From Streptomyces spectabilis (GTDB lineage: Bacteria; Actinomycetota; Actinomycetes; Streptomycetales; Streptomycetaceae), in the NCBI RefSeq assembly GCF_008704795.1, contig NZ_CP023690.1:8008501-8072500 (forward strand): a DNA stretch of 64,000 nt, in the 5' to 3' direction. The notes beneath the pieces are model-generated. The model ran no database searches, had not been told where the DNA came from, and worked only from the letters and a program-made list of their open reading frames with translations. This document shows, piece after piece, positions 46,924-56,107 of this stretch; position 1 is the stretch's first letter; every line of letters begins with the position of its first letter. Position numbers and translations under genes: made by a program.

Positions 46924-47625
46924 TCAGTCCCCGGGCCGCAGCGCGATCGCCGTCAGGACCAGGCCGTCGTGCGCCAGCCAGCGGCCCGTGAGCTCCTGGG
47001 GGAAGCCGAGGCCGCGCACGGGCGGCAGGATCCGCGCGGTGAACCCGCCCGACGCCGGATCCGCGGACCGGTGGAACGTCACGTCGGCCTCCTCGAACCC
47101 CAGCGGCCCGCGCCGCAGCGGATACCAGGTCTTGTAGACGCTCTCCTTGGCGCTGAACAGGACGCGGTCCCAGCGCACTTCGGGCCACCGCTCCAGATGC
47201 GCGCGCACGCGCCGCTGCTCCACGGGCAGGGCCACGGCCTCCAGAACCCCCTCCGGCAGCGGCTCGCCCGGCGTCGCGTCGATGCCGACCGAGCGGACGC
47301 GCGCGCTCAGGGCGACGGCGGCGGCACGGTAGCCCGCGCAGTGCGTGATGCTGCCGACGACGGCGGCGGGCCACCGCGGACTGCCCTTGACGTCGGGCAG
47401 GACGGCCGCGGCGGGCCGACCCAGATCCTCCAGGGCGCGGTGCGCGCAGTACCGGCCCGTGGTGAACTCGCGGCGCCGCGCCTCCACGGACCGGGCGATC
47501 AGGGCTTCCTCGTCGGGGTGCAGTACGACGCCCTCCGGGTCGTGCGTGCACTCGCGGCAGACGACGTCCTCGGGGAGGAGGCGCGCCAGCAGGGGCGGGG
47601 GCGCCTGACGCGTGCCGGTGCTCAC
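46924..47625 (-). CDS. 4'-phosphopantetheinyl transferase (Sfp/EntD type)
   Basis: The 233-aa enzyme attaches the phosphopantetheine arm of CoA to ACP serines and thus activates PKS proteins. It has the three family motifs: GSPRWPAAVVGSITHC, VGIDATP (residues 113-119, Mg binding) and FSAKESVYKTWYPL (from residue 157). It overlaps the glycosyltransferase gene (GTGA), so both are made from one transcript that starts at a TRRGGG repeat promoter shared with the PKS. It probably activates the ACPs of the right-hand PKS. Confidence 0.92.
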   Translation of the reverse strand: MSTGTRQAPPPLLARLLPEDVVCRECTHDPEGVVLHPDEEALIARSVEARRREFTTGRYCAHRALEDLGRPAAAVLPDVKGSPRWPAAVVGSITHCAGYRAAAVALSARVRSVGIDATPGEPLPEGVLEAVALPVEQRRVRAHLERWPEVRWDRVLFSAKESVYKTWYPLRRGPLGFEEADVTFHRSADPASGGFTARILPPVRGLGFPQELTGRWLAHDGLVLTAIALRPGD

Positions 47626-48953
47626 GGCGTGCCCTCCTTCTCCCGGCCTTCCCGGTCCTGCTCGGTGAGTGCGGTGTCCGCCCGTTCGTCCCGGCCGCGT
47701 GCGGGCAGGTAGACGAGCAGTTCGGTGGCGACGAAGCGCACGACGAACGTCGTCAGGAGGGCGAGCGCGGTGGCGGGCAGGACCGCCATGTCCGCACCGT
47801 CGACGAGCAGCGCGATGAGCGGGATGCGCAGCAGCAGGTCGGCGTTGGCGAGCAGCGCGAACCGGCCGAGGCGGTCGGCCCAGTGCCGGTGGTCACGCCT
47901 GCCGCGGAAGAGCAGCAGATCGATCAGGACGAAGTTCCACAGCACGCCGAACTGGTTGGCCACGATCTCGGCGGGCAGGTAGTGCAGGCCCACGGCCGTG
48001 AGCGCGGCGAGGCCGAGCAGGTTGGGCAGGAAGCCGGACAGGCCGATGACGCCGAAGGCGACGATGCGGGCCGTGGGGGTCGCGGTGCGCAGGGCCACCA
48101 GGTGGTTCAGGAAGCGCAGGCCCTCGCGCACGGTCGACTTCGACTCGCCCGCGTACCGCTCCTGGAAGGAGAACGGCACCTCGGCGACCGTGCGCGGGCG
48201 GCAGCGGATGGCCAGCTCCAGCAGGATCTTGTAGCCCAGCGGCTTGAGGATGTCGGCCTTGGCGCGCACGGTGGCGCGGCGGATCGCGAAGAACCCGCTC
48301 ATCGGGTCGCTGATGCCGCGCAGCGCCGAGGGGAAGAGGGACTTGGTCACCAGGGTCGAGGCGCGCGAGACCGCGACGCGGTAGCGGCCGGAGAGCCCGG
48401 CGTGGCTGCCGCCGCCCGCGTACCGGCTGGCGACGACCAGTTCGGCGCCGGTGCGGCGCCCCGTCTCGATCAGCTCGGGCAGCAGGGACGGCGGGTGCTG
48501 GAGGTCGGCGTCCATGACGACGAGCCACTCCGACGCGGCGGCCTTCATGCCTTCCACCACGGCCCCGCTCAGCCCGCCCGCCGGCACCTCGCGGTGGATG
48601 ACGTGCACGGGGAACGGGCAGGTCAGGGCGGATCGCTCGATCGCGGCCGGGGTGGCGTCGGTGCTGTCGTCGACGAACAGGGCCTCGCAGTCCAGGTGCC
48701 CGGGCAGGGCGGCGGCGAGGCGGGCGAGCAACTCCTCGACGTTCTCCGCCTCGTTGAACGTCGGGATGATCACGGTGACGGTGGTGCGCACGCCGTCCGG
48801 GGCGCCCTGACCGAGCCCTTCGGGCCCCGCGGCTTCTTCGGCGGCCGAGCCGGATCCCGAGCCCGAGCCGGAGCTGGCGCCGGAACCGGAGTCCGGGCCG
48901 GAGTCGGCGGCGGAGCCGGGGCAGGGGCCGGGGCCGGGGCCGGACACGGTCAT
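47622..48953 (-). CDS. Polyprenyl-phosphate sugar synthase-like GT2 fused to GtrA membrane domain
   Basis: The 443-aa protein has a DPM1-like glycosyltransferase (VTVIIPTFNEAENVEELLARL from ~58, VDDSTDATPAAIE, HREVPAGGLSGAVVEG, VVMDADLQHPPSLLPELI, SGFFAIRR) and a C-terminal GtrA-type domain of four helices. Such fusions make polyprenyl-phospho-mannose or -glucose at the membrane. The first ~50 residues are Gly/Ser/Pro low-complexity. The gene lies first in an operon with the PPTase; a role in glycosylating the polyketide via a lipid-linked sugar is possible but unproved. ATG 48953 has GGGAG ahead. Confidence 0.85.
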   Translation of the reverse strand: MTVSGPGPGPCPGSAADSGPDSGSGASSGSGSGSGSAAEEAAGPEGLGQGAPDGVRTTVTVIIPTFNEAENVEELLARLAAALPGHLDCEALFVDDSTDATPAAIERSALTCPFPVHVIHREVPAGGLSGAVVEGMKAAASEWLVVMDADLQHPPSLLPELIETGRRTGAELVVASRYAGGGSHAGLSGRYRVAVSRASTLVTKSLFPSALRGISDPMSGFFAIRRATVRAKADILKPLGYKILLELAIRCRPRTVAEVPFSFQERYAGESKSTVREGLRFLNHLVALRTATPTARIVAFGVIGLSGFLPNLLGLAALTAVGLHYLPAEIVANQFGVLWNFVLIDLLLFRGRRDHRHWADRLGRFALLANADLLLRIPLIALLVDGADMAVLPATALALLTTFVVRFVATELLVYLPARGRDERADTALTEQDREGREKEGTP

Positions 48954-49199
48954 CGGGGCACGCTCCCGGCTCGGAGCGCGCTCGGTGTCTGCGTTATCGC
49001 CATCGTCGTCCTCTACGGGTCTGCGCGCGTGCGTCCCACGCGAGCGCGTCACATCGGCGTGCCCTGGCCGGCAGGCGTTTCCGGGAGGATCACGGGCGAC
49101 CGCCCGGGGGCGTGGCACAGGCAGACACGTCGGGCCCGGGGGAGGGGGGCCGCCGACGCACGAGGGCGCCGCTGTCGTGCCGGTGATTCCTCCCGCCGG

Positions 49200-49245
49200 A
49201 GGCTAGCCGCGGCGGATACCGCCCTCCACCCCTATCCGTCCCCTA
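49200..49245 (-). promoter_or_regulatory. TRRGGG repeat promoter, site C (GT-PPTase operon)
   Basis: On the minus strand TAGGGG and TAGGGG lie 11 bp apart, followed 23 nt later by TAGCCT as -10. It points at the glycosyltransferase-PPTase operon with a leader of about 240 nt. Confidence 0.5.
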
Positions 49246-49934
49246 GGGCCCCGCCGAGGGGCCGTCCCGCATACCCGGTGCCGCGCCCGCCGATGTGGCC
49301 CAGCGCACAAAGAATGCTTTGTGGCGGCGGCCGGGACGTTCGACGGAGTTCGCCTGCGGCCGGGGCGAGTTGCCCCCTCGCGTTCGCGCTGTCAAAGCGA
49401 GCGGTGGCCGGAAACGTGGTCGTAACAATGTGACGCGGTCGGCGCTCCGGGGTGCGGGCGCTCCCCGCCGCGTGGCGGGGCTTCCGTCGGCAACTCCGTC
49501 GCGGTGTCGGCCGTGCCGGTGGCGTCCCGGAAACTTTCACAGGGAATTTTGCCGTCGGATTGCCGCTGGATTGTTTTTGGTTTCCGTTCCGGAGAGGTCC
49601 CGTTGGGGTGTCCGTCGCCGCGTTTGCCTAACGCATCCTTAACGCCTGCCAGGCAAGAGTGCTGTTGGGCGCCGAGTAATGGCCCGTCACATCGGCGTGG
49701 AGCGCGGCCCTTTGGGTAGCCGCAGCGACAGTGGATCCAGGGGATGGGCCCGGGAGCGGAGGCCCCCGGGGGGTAGTGCCGGGGGATGTCGGGCTTGCCG
49801 GGATCGCTCCCTCGTAGGGGCTGTGGTCAGGGATGTTTCCGGACAGGGTGGCGCGATGGGCGCCGGGGCGCGGCGTCATGGCCAGTTGAGCGTTCTCCTT
49901 TCTTACAATTGGAGTTCACCATTCCGCATAGTTC

Positions 49935-49970
49935 GGACCGGCCGCCCGGTCCTATATCACAGACCGGTCC
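49935..49970 (+). promoter_or_regulatory. GGACCG/CGGTCC repeats around a possible -10, LAL promoter
   Basis: GGACCG (49935), CGGTCC (49947) and GACCGGTC (49962) flank TATATC (49953), a good -10 candidate. The LAL regulator would have a leader of roughly 260 nt. Confidence 0.4.
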
Positions 49971-50223
49971 TGAGTGGGGAGGGCTGAACGTTGCGAGTCA
50001 TCGTGGATTTGGGGGGTGGGCACGCTTCTTTCGGGGCTACCTCGCCGTCAAGTTTCAGTCATAGTTGTGTTGTTGACTGAGTGCCCCAAGAGGTCCGGCG
50101 GAGATATTCAGAATTAGCCCTGGTATCCTGCTCCAGGCTCCTGTGGCACCTTGATGATGGCGATATGCGAATAAGGCGCCCAGTGCAGTTTGCGATAATT
50201 TCTTACGGGGAGGAAACCGCACT

Positions 50224-53073
50224 ATGAGCCTGGTCGAGCGAGTCGATGAGTGGGCTCTCATGGAGGACGTTCTGGCGAACAGCGCGGAGCGCCCTTCCCG
50301 TGTTGTGTTGATAAGGGGCCCGGTGGCCACCGGCAAGAGCGAGTTGCTGAACAGCGTCGCCGACGAGGCCGAGGCGCGGGGCCTGACCGTGCTCAAGGCG
50401 ACGGGTTTACGAGCCGAGCGCAGGACGCCCATGGCGGTCTTCGGTCAACTGCTCCTCCACGCCGACCAGATGGCGGAGCAGGACACCGGGACGACCGCGC
50501 GCGTGGCGCGCCTGCTCGACGACGCCAAGTTCACCGCCATGCTCCGCGACGCCGACAACGAGCGCGAGGAGCACGTACGCGCCCATGTGATGCGGTCCCT
50601 GACCCTGGCCCTGCGCGGCCTGGCCCGGGGCGGACCGCTGGCCGTCCTCGTCGACGACGTCCAGTACGCCGACATCCCCTCCCTCCAGTGCCTGCAGTAC
50701 GCGATGCGCGAGCTGCGGGCCAAGCCCGTCGTCATCGTCCTCGGCCTGCGGACCGGGCCGCACGCCGAACGGCCCATGTTCAGCGCGGAACTCCTCCGGC
50801 ACCCCCGCCTGACCCAGCTGCGGCTCACCACCCTCGGCGAGACCGGCACCGAAGAACTGCTGCGCGCACACCTCGACGAGGCCCAGGCCCACGCCCTCGC
50901 GCCCGACGTCCACCGGCTCAGCGGCGGCAACCCCCTGCTCGTCCGGGCCCTGATCCACGACCTGCTCGCCCACGGACCGCTCGACCACGACCACCGGGCC
51001 CCGGTGCAGGGCGCCGACAGCACCCTGCCCGCAGGGCGGACCGTGCCCGCGGGCGACGCCTACCGGCAGTCCGTGCTCAGCTGTCTGCACCGGGGCGCGG
51101 ACGCCGTCCTCGCCGTCGCCCGGGGCCTCGCGGTCCTGGACGACGCCGCGTCCGACGCGACGCTCGCCGACCTCCTCGGCCTCGACCGCGAGACCGTCGC
51201 GCGCGCCCTGCGCACCCTCGCGGCGGCCGGACTCACCGACGGGGGCGCGTTCCGCCACCCCCTGGCGCGGACCGCCGTCCTGGACGACCTGTCGCGCGAG
51301 GACCGCGTCGGCCTGCACCGGCGCGCGGCGGCCCTGCTGCGCCGCCACGGCGCCGAACCCCCCGTCGTGGCCCGGCACATCGTCGCCACCGGCGAGGTCG
51401 AGGGCGCCGAGTCCCTCGACGTGCTGTGGGAGACGGCCACCCGCGCCCGGCGCGACGAGGACGTCTCACTCGCCATCGCCTGCCTCCACCTGGCCGACGA
51501 GAGCTGCCCGCGCGGGGAGCGGCGCAGCGAGATCCTCGCCGAACTGGCCCGCCTCGCCTGGCGGGTGCGGCCCTCGACCCTCGGCCCGCACCTGGGCGCC
51601 CTGCGCGCCGCCTTCGACGAGGGCTGGCTCGCCGAGCAGGCCGTGCCCGTGCTGATCTCGGGGCTGCTGTGGCAGGGCAGGTTCGACGAGGCCGCCGAGG
51701 TCGCCCGCAAGGGCCAGGTCGCCTACGAGGGGGCCTCCGCCGTCAGCGGATACCTGGCGTCGGGCTCGGTGCGCACCACCTACCCCACGCTGCGCGAGCG
51801 CATCGGCGCCGAGAACTGGCCCGCCCCGCACAGCACGTGGGACGTCCTGACGACGCCGGGCTGCGACCCGCGCGGCCGCGTCGGCGCCGCGCTGAACGCC
51901 GTCCTGTCCCGCGGTGTGGACCCGCACGCCGCCGACCTCGCCGAGACCGTCCTACAGGGCACCCGGCTGAGCGACGCCACCCTGGAGACGCTCACCGCCG
52001 CCCTGTCCGTACTGATCTACTGCGACCGGCTCGGCCGGGCCGCGCACTGGTGCGACGCGCTGCTGCGCGAGGCCACCAGGCTCGGCGGCCCCGGCTGGCA
52101 GGCGCCGCTGTCCGCGGTCAGGGCGACCATCGCCCTGCGCCAGGGCAACGCCCCGGACGCCGTGCGGTACGCGCTCACCGCCCTGTCGTGGATCTCGCCC
52201 CAGGGCTGGGGCGTCGGCATCGGCTCGATCCTCGCCACCCTGGTCTCCGCCCACACCGCGATGGGCCAGTACGAGCAGGCCATGTCGTATCTCGACCACC
52301 ATCTCCCGGAGGGCCTCCCGGAGACCCGGTACGGCCTGGAGCTCAGCTATGCGCGCGGTCAGCTCTACGCCGCCATGGGGCGCGTGCGTCCGGCCCTCGA
52401 CGACTTCCTCACCTGCGGCGAGCTGATGACGCGCTGGGGCATCGACCAGCCGGCGCTCGTGCCGTGGCGGTCCGCGGCCGCGGAGATGCATCTGCGCACC
52501 GGCGGCGAGGCCGAGGCCGACCGGCTCGTCAGGGAGCAGCTGGCCAAGTGCGGCCCCGGCCAGTCCCGCACCCGCGCCCAGACGCTGCGCGTGCTCGCCG
52601 AGGTGTCGGGCCTGCGGCGGCACCACCACGCGCTGCACGAGGCGATCGAGGAACTGGAGAAGTGCGAGGACCGGCTCGAACTGGTCCGGGCCCTGGGGGC
52701 GTTGAGCCGTTCCCACCACGCCCTGGGCGACCTCGGCCAGGCGCGCATGATGGCCCGGCGGGCGTGGCGCATCGCGCGGGACGCGCGGGCGGAGGCGCTG
52801 TGCGAACAGCTGCTGCCGTACGGCGACGGCGAGGCGGGCGCGGCGGAGCGCCCGGCGCGGGACGGGGAGGTCTGCCCGGCGGAGGAGCTGACCGACGCGG
52901 AGCGGCGCGTGGCGTCCCTCGCGTCCTTCGGGCACAGCAACCGCGAGATAGCGCGGAAGCTGTTCATCACCGTCAGTACGGTCGAACAGCATCTGACCCG
53001 GGTCTACCGGAAGTTGAACGTCTCCCGCCGCAAGGACCTCCCGCACGATCTGCTGGCGGACACGGCGTGCTGA
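50224..53073 (+). CDS. LAL-type LuxR regulator (large ATP-binding), TTA codon
   Basis: The 949-aa protein has the LAL layout of polyketide cluster activators such as PikD and NysRI: an N-terminal ATPase with Walker A RGPVATGKSELL (residues 31-42) and Walker B LAVLVDDVQYAD, a long helical TPR-like middle, and a C-terminal LuxR helix-turn-helix (LTDAERRVASLASFGHSNREIARKLFITVSTVEQHLTRVYRKL). Leu62 is encoded by TTA (50407-50409), so synthesis depends on bldA. GGGGAGG lies 10 bp ahead of the ATG. It is the best candidate for control of the PKS, exporter and monooxygenase genes. Confidence 0.93.
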   Translation: MSLVERVDEWALMEDVLANSAERPSRVVLIRGPVATGKSELLNSVADEAEARGLTVLKATGLRAERRTPMAVFGQLLLHADQMAEQDTGTTARVARLLDDAKFTAMLRDADNEREEHVRAHVMRSLTLALRGLARGGPLAVLVDDVQYADIPSLQCLQYAMRELRAKPVVIVLGLRTGPHAERPMFSAELLRHPRLTQLRLTTLGETGTEELLRAHLDEAQAHALAPDVHRLSGGNPLLVRALIHDLLAHGPLDHDHRAPVQGADSTLPAGRTVPAGDAYRQSVLSCLHRGADAVLAVARGLAVLDDAASDATLADLLGLDRETVARALRTLAAAGLTDGGAFRHPLARTAVLDDLSREDRVGLHRRAAALLRRHGAEPPVVARHIVATGEVEGAESLDVLWETATRARRDEDVSLAIACLHLADESCPRGERRSEILAELARLAWRVRPSTLGPHLGALRAAFDEGWLAEQAVPVLISGLLWQGRFDEAAEVARKGQVAYEGASAVSGYLASGSVRTTYPTLRERIGAENWPAPHSTWDVLTTPGCDPRGRVGAALNAVLSRGVDPHAADLAETVLQGTRLSDATLETLTAALSVLIYCDRLGRAAHWCDALLREATRLGGPGWQAPLSAVRATIALRQGNAPDAVRYALTALSWISPQGWGVGIGSILATLVSAHTAMGQYEQAMSYLDHHLPEGLPETRYGLELSYARGQLYAAMGRVRPALDDFLTCGELMTRWGIDQPALVPWRSAAAEMHLRTGGEAEADRLVREQLAKCGPGQSRTRAQTLRVLAEVSGLRRHHHALHEAIEELEKCEDRLELVRALGALSRSHHALGDLGQARMMARRAWRIARDARAEALCEQLLPYGDGEAGAAERPARDGEVCPAEELTDAERRVASLASFGHSNREIARKLFITVSTVEQHLTRVYRKLNVSRRKDLPHDLLADTAC

Positions 53074-53114
53074 CCCGGTCGGCGCCCCTGCGGGCGCGAG
53101 GACGCGGGGCTCCG

Positions 53115-53864
53115 TCAGCGGGCGGTCGGCAGGCTGCCGCAGCGCACCTGCCCGTCGCAGACCATGAACAGACGGTCCGTCATGCGCCGCGCCACCTCCG
53201 CGGACCCGGTGGAGAACACCACGGTCCCGGTCGACGCCGCGTAGCGCCCGAGGACCCGGTGGAGGACCTGCTCCGACACCTCGTCCACGTCGTCCAGGGG
53301 GCGGCACAGCAGGAGCAGCTTCGGCACGTGCAGCAGCGCGCAGCCGACAGCGGTGCGGGAGCGCTGGCCCGGCGTGAGCGCGGCGACGGGCGTGCGCTCG
53401 ACGGACCGAAGACCCAGGGCGGCCGCTAAGTCCGTCGCGCGCTCCACGGCCGCCTCCGGGGGCAGACCCTGCCGCAGAGCCGTGCCCACAAGGGCATCGT
53501 GAACGGCCCCTTCGGGCAACGGCATGCCCGAACGGACCACCCCGACGAGGCGCCGCACGGCGTCGGGTTCGGTACGGGGATCCACCCCGTGCACGGCGAC
53601 GGCACGGCCCGGACCCCCGTCGTCGTCGAGCAGCCCGTCCAGGAACCGGTCCGCCGAGTCGTCCGCGGAGACGACCGCGAGACACGCGTGGCGCTCGACC
53701 CGCAGGAGGCGGTCGTCGTGCCCGGACGCGTGCGGTGGCGCCGCCGCGCCGCCGTCCGTGCGCCGCACCTCCAGGGCCATCGCCTCCGGCCGGGTTCCGG
53801 CGGGCGCGGCGCCCGGACGGTGGTCGTGCACCGCGAACCTTCGGCTGTCCGGCCCTGGACGCAT
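53115..53864 (-). CDS. Degenerate ABC-ATPase-like protein, TTA codon
   Basis: The 249-aa protein follows the order of an ABC ATPase but has lost its catalytic motifs. The Walker A position reads VVSADDSADRF, the signature LSGGQ reads LTPGQRSRTAVGCALL, Walker B plus Glu reads KLLLLCRPLDDVDE (Cys-Arg instead of Asp-Glu), and the H-loop His is absent in VVFSTGSAEVARRM. It cannot be a normal ATPase and may be a regulatory or scaffold protein. Residue 146 is a TTA codon (53427-53429), so it depends on bldA. GAGGAGG precedes the ATG. It is convergent with the LAL gene (41-bp gap). Confidence 0.75.
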   Translation of the reverse strand: MRPGPDSRRFAVHDHRPGAAPAGTRPEAMALEVRRTDGGAAAPPHASGHDDRLLRVERHACLAVVSADDSADRFLDGLLDDDGGPGRAVAVHGVDPRTEPDAVRRLVGVVRSGMPLPEGAVHDALVGTALRQGLPPEAAVERATDLAAALGLRSVERTPVAALTPGQRSRTAVGCALLHVPKLLLLCRPLDDVDEVSEQVLHRVLGRYAASTGTVVFSTGSAEVARRMTDRLFMVCDGQVRCGSLPTAR

Positions 53865-53884
53865 GAGGCCTCCTCTGGATAGTG

Positions 53885-53897
53885 ATTGTTGAACAAT
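53885..53897 (-). promoter_or_regulatory. Palindrome ATTGTT-G-AACAAT
   Basis: A perfect 13-bp inverted repeat lies about 20 bp before the start of the degenerate ABC gene, where its promoter or operator should be. Confidence 0.5.
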
Positions 53898-54140
53898 TCC
53901 GTTGTGCGGGAACCGATCCGGGCGTGTGGTGCGGCCACCATAGATCATTTCAAGGCGGCTCCTGACTTTCGTACAGTCTTCAGGATCGAAGCCGCGCTAC
54001 TAAAGTACTCATTGCATCCCGTGCAACATTTCGTGCCCCTTGAGAACCCTCGTTCGGTGCGCGTTACGGTGCTCTGCGTGTGAACGCAACAGCGGCCGCG
54101 CACGGGCCCCGCTGTGCGGGCCACCTACCTCTAGGAGCCG

Positions 54141-54189
54141 TAAGGGGACGTTGAGGGGTTTCTCCGTCCCCCGAAGGCACCGAGATAAT
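54141..54189 (+). promoter_or_regulatory. TRRGGG repeat promoter, site D (monooxygenase)
   Basis: TAAGGG (54141) and TGAGGG (54152) lie 11 bp apart; GATAAT at 54184 is a good -10, 26 nt after the repeat, slightly longer than at sites A-C. Confidence 0.4.
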
Positions 54190-54369
54190 CAAGGGCACCG
54201 TCAGACGTGCCGTGTATCGGAGGCGATTCGCGGGCCCGACCGGCCCCCGTGGGGCAGGGCACGGGCCGTGCTGATCGCGGACCTTCCTCCTGCTGCCGCA
54301 GCCCGGCTCCCCCGCGGCCGTCTGGAACGTACGCCGGGCCGGCCTCCACCACGGTCAGAGGAGTATCCG

Positions 54370-56049
54370 TTGGTTGCCCTCAACGGTAGTTCGCGTCTCG
54401 GAACACCAGATTCCCTAACGATGCTGGGCCCGGACTTTCCCTTCGCGTACGACGAATGGCTGGCGAGTCCGCACGGCCTCGGCGAAATTCCCGCGGCCGA
54501 GTCGGGGACGCCCGTCGCCGTGATCGGGGCGGGGATATCGGGCCTCGTCACCGCGTACGAGCTGATGCGGCTCGGGCTGCGCCCCGTCGTCCACGAGGCC
54601 GGCGCCGTCGGCGGGCGCATGCGCTCGGCCGCGTTCGACAGCCGCCCCGACGCCGTGGCCGAACTCGGCGCCATGCGCTTCCCCGCGTCGGCGACGGCAC
54701 TGCGCCACTACATGGACCTGGTCGGCCTGCGCACCCGGCCCTTCCCCAACCCGCTCACCGAGGCCAGCGGCTCCACCGTCGTGGCCCTCGGCGACGACCG
54801 GCACTACGCCCGGCACGCGGGCGAACTCCCCGACGTCTACCAGGAAGTCGGCATGGCCTGGGACAAGGCCCTGCAGGAGCACGCCGAGCTGTTCGCCATG
54901 GACGACGCCATCCGCCGCCGCGACACCGCCGCCATCAAAGCCATCTGGAACCCGCTGGTACGCGCCCTGGACGACCAATCCTTCTACGGCTTCATCGCCC
55001 GGTCACCCGCATTCCAGTCCTTCAAGTACCGCGAGATATTCGGCCAGGTCGGCTTCGGCGCGGGCGGCTGGGACACCGACTTCCCCAATTCCATCCTGGA
55101 GATCCTGCGGGTCGTCTACACCGGCGCCGAGGACGACCACCGGCTCGTCGTCGGCGGCTCCCAGCAGCTGCCGCTGCGCCTGTGGTCCCACGCGCCCGAC
55201 GAGCTCGCGCACTGGCCGGCCGGGACCTCCCTGGAGTCGCTGCACCGCGGCGGGCCCCGCGGCGGCGTCGCCCGCCTGGAGCGCGGCCCGCGCGGCATCA
55301 CCGTCCACGAGCACGACGGCACCGCCCACACCTACCCCGTGGCCGTCTTCACCCCGCAGAAGCGCACCCTGGTCACCAACGTCCGGTGCGACCCGGCGCT
55401 GCTGCCCACGCCCGTGTGGACGGCCGTGGAGCGCAGCCACTACATGGGCTCGTCCAAGCTGTTCGTCCTCGTCGACCGCCCGTTCTGGCGCGAGCGCGAC
55501 CCGCTCACCGGCCGCGAGGTCATGAGCACCACCCTCACCGACCGCATGCCCCGCGGCGTCTACCTCTTCGACGAGGGCCCCGAACGGCCCGGCGTCATGT
55601 GCCTGTCGTACACCTGGAACGACGACTCCTTGAAGATGGCCCCGCTGACCGCGCAGGAGCGCCTGGACGGCGTCCTCGACGCGCTCGCCCCCATCTACCC
55701 GGACGTCGACATCCGCTCCCGCGTCATCGCGCCGCCCCGCACGGTGACCTGGGAGACCGACCCCCACTTCCAGGGCGCCTTCAAGGCGAACCTGCCGGGC
55801 CACTACCGCTACCAGCGGCGCCTGTTCACCCACTTCATGCAGGACGGCCTCACCCGGGACCAGCGCGGCTTCTTCCTCGCCGGCGACGACGTCTCCTGGA
55901 CCGCGGGCTTCGCCGAGGGCGCCGTGACGACCGGCCTCAACGCCTACTGGGGCGTGCTGCGCCACCTCGGCGGCGCCACCCAGCCGCTGAACCCGGGCCC
56001 CGGCGACCTGTTCGCCTCGCTCGCGCCGATCGACCTGCCCGACGACTGA
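54370..56049 (+). CDS. Flavin L-amino-acid 2-monooxygenase (Lys/Trp/Arg monooxygenase family)
   Basis: Enzymes of this family oxidatively decarboxylate an L-amino acid to the amide with one carbon less. The 559-aa protein resembles bacterial L-lysine 2-monooxygenase almost end to end as remembered: LGPDFPFAYDEWLASPHGLG, FAD loop VAVIGAGISGLVTAYELM, GGRMRS, ELGAMRFP, TDFPNSILEILRVVYT, LVVGGSQQLP, TYLFDEGPERPGV-like segment and AGDDVSWTAGFAEGAV. TTG 54370 is chosen because AGAGGAG lies 6 bp ahead; ATG 54421 has no ribosome site and would remove residues before the conserved GPDFPF. Next to an ACP-only PKS loading module, arginine to 4-guanidinobutanamide is the favoured inference; lysine is the alternative. 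Confidence 0.88.
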   Translation: MVALNGSSRLGTPDSLTMLGPDFPFAYDEWLASPHGLGEIPAAESGTPVAVIGAGISGLVTAYELMRLGLRPVVHEAGAVGGRMRSAAFDSRPDAVAELGAMRFPASATALRHYMDLVGLRTRPFPNPLTEASGSTVVALGDDRHYARHAGELPDVYQEVGMAWDKALQEHAELFAMDDAIRRRDTAAIKAIWNPLVRALDDQSFYGFIARSPAFQSFKYREIFGQVGFGAGGWDTDFPNSILEILRVVYTGAEDDHRLVVGGSQQLPLRLWSHAPDELAHWPAGTSLESLHRGGPRGGVARLERGPRGITVHEHDGTAHTYPVAVFTPQKRTLVTNVRCDPALLPTPVWTAVERSHYMGSSKLFVLVDRPFWRERDPLTGREVMSTTLTDRMPRGVYLFDEGPERPGVMCLSYTWNDDSLKMAPLTAQERLDGVLDALAPIYPDVDIRSRVIAPPRTVTWETDPHFQGAFKANLPGHYRYQRRLFTHFMQDGLTRDQRGFFLAGDDVSWTAGFAEGAVTTGLNAYWGVLRHLGGATQPLNPGPGDLFASLAPIDLPDD

Positions 56050-56050
56050 C

Positions 56051-56100
56051 AGCACGGCGAAGGGCCCCGGAGCGTCTGCTCCGGGGCCCTTCGCCGTGCT
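56051..56100. terminator. Bidirectional terminator, perfect 23-bp stem
   Basis: Arms 56051-56073 and 56078-56100 pair exactly around GTCT. It separates the monooxygenase gene from the convergent exporter operon. Confidence 0.92.
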
Positions 56101-56107
56101 CACGGAC

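Larger units (their letters stand above)
48954..50223. other. Long non-coding divergent region GT operon / LAL regulator
   Basis: Almost 1.3 kb without a convincing gene. It contains the leftward site C promoter near its start and becomes A/T-richer from 49500 (GGATTGTTTTTGGTTTCC, later CTTTCTTACAATTGG). It has GGACCG repeats around 49935-49970 and a possible 29-aa leader ORF at 49991-50080. Long regulated 5' regions are common before cluster-situated regulators. Confidence 0.5.
53865..54369. other. Divergent region, degenerate ABC gene / monooxygenase
   Basis: No gene is supported. It contains the ATTGTT palindrome near its left end, an A/T-rich central part (TACTAAAGTACTCATTG), and the site D repeats before the monooxygenase gene. 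Confidence 0.5.

Noticed and set aside
49815..49832. Fifth TRRGGG repeat site (TAGGGG then TCAGGG)
   Set aside because: The period is 12 bp, the second half has a mismatch and no -10 follows at the shared distance.
49628..49879. Minus-strand ORF of 83 codons in the LAL upstream region
   Set aside because: It has no ribosome site and a low-complexity Pro/Gly/Ser product; the region behaves as regulatory DNA.
54421..56049. ATG 54421 as start of the monooxygenase
   Set aside because: It has no ribosome-binding site and would begin within the conserved GPDFPF region; TTG 54370 has a strong site at correct distance.
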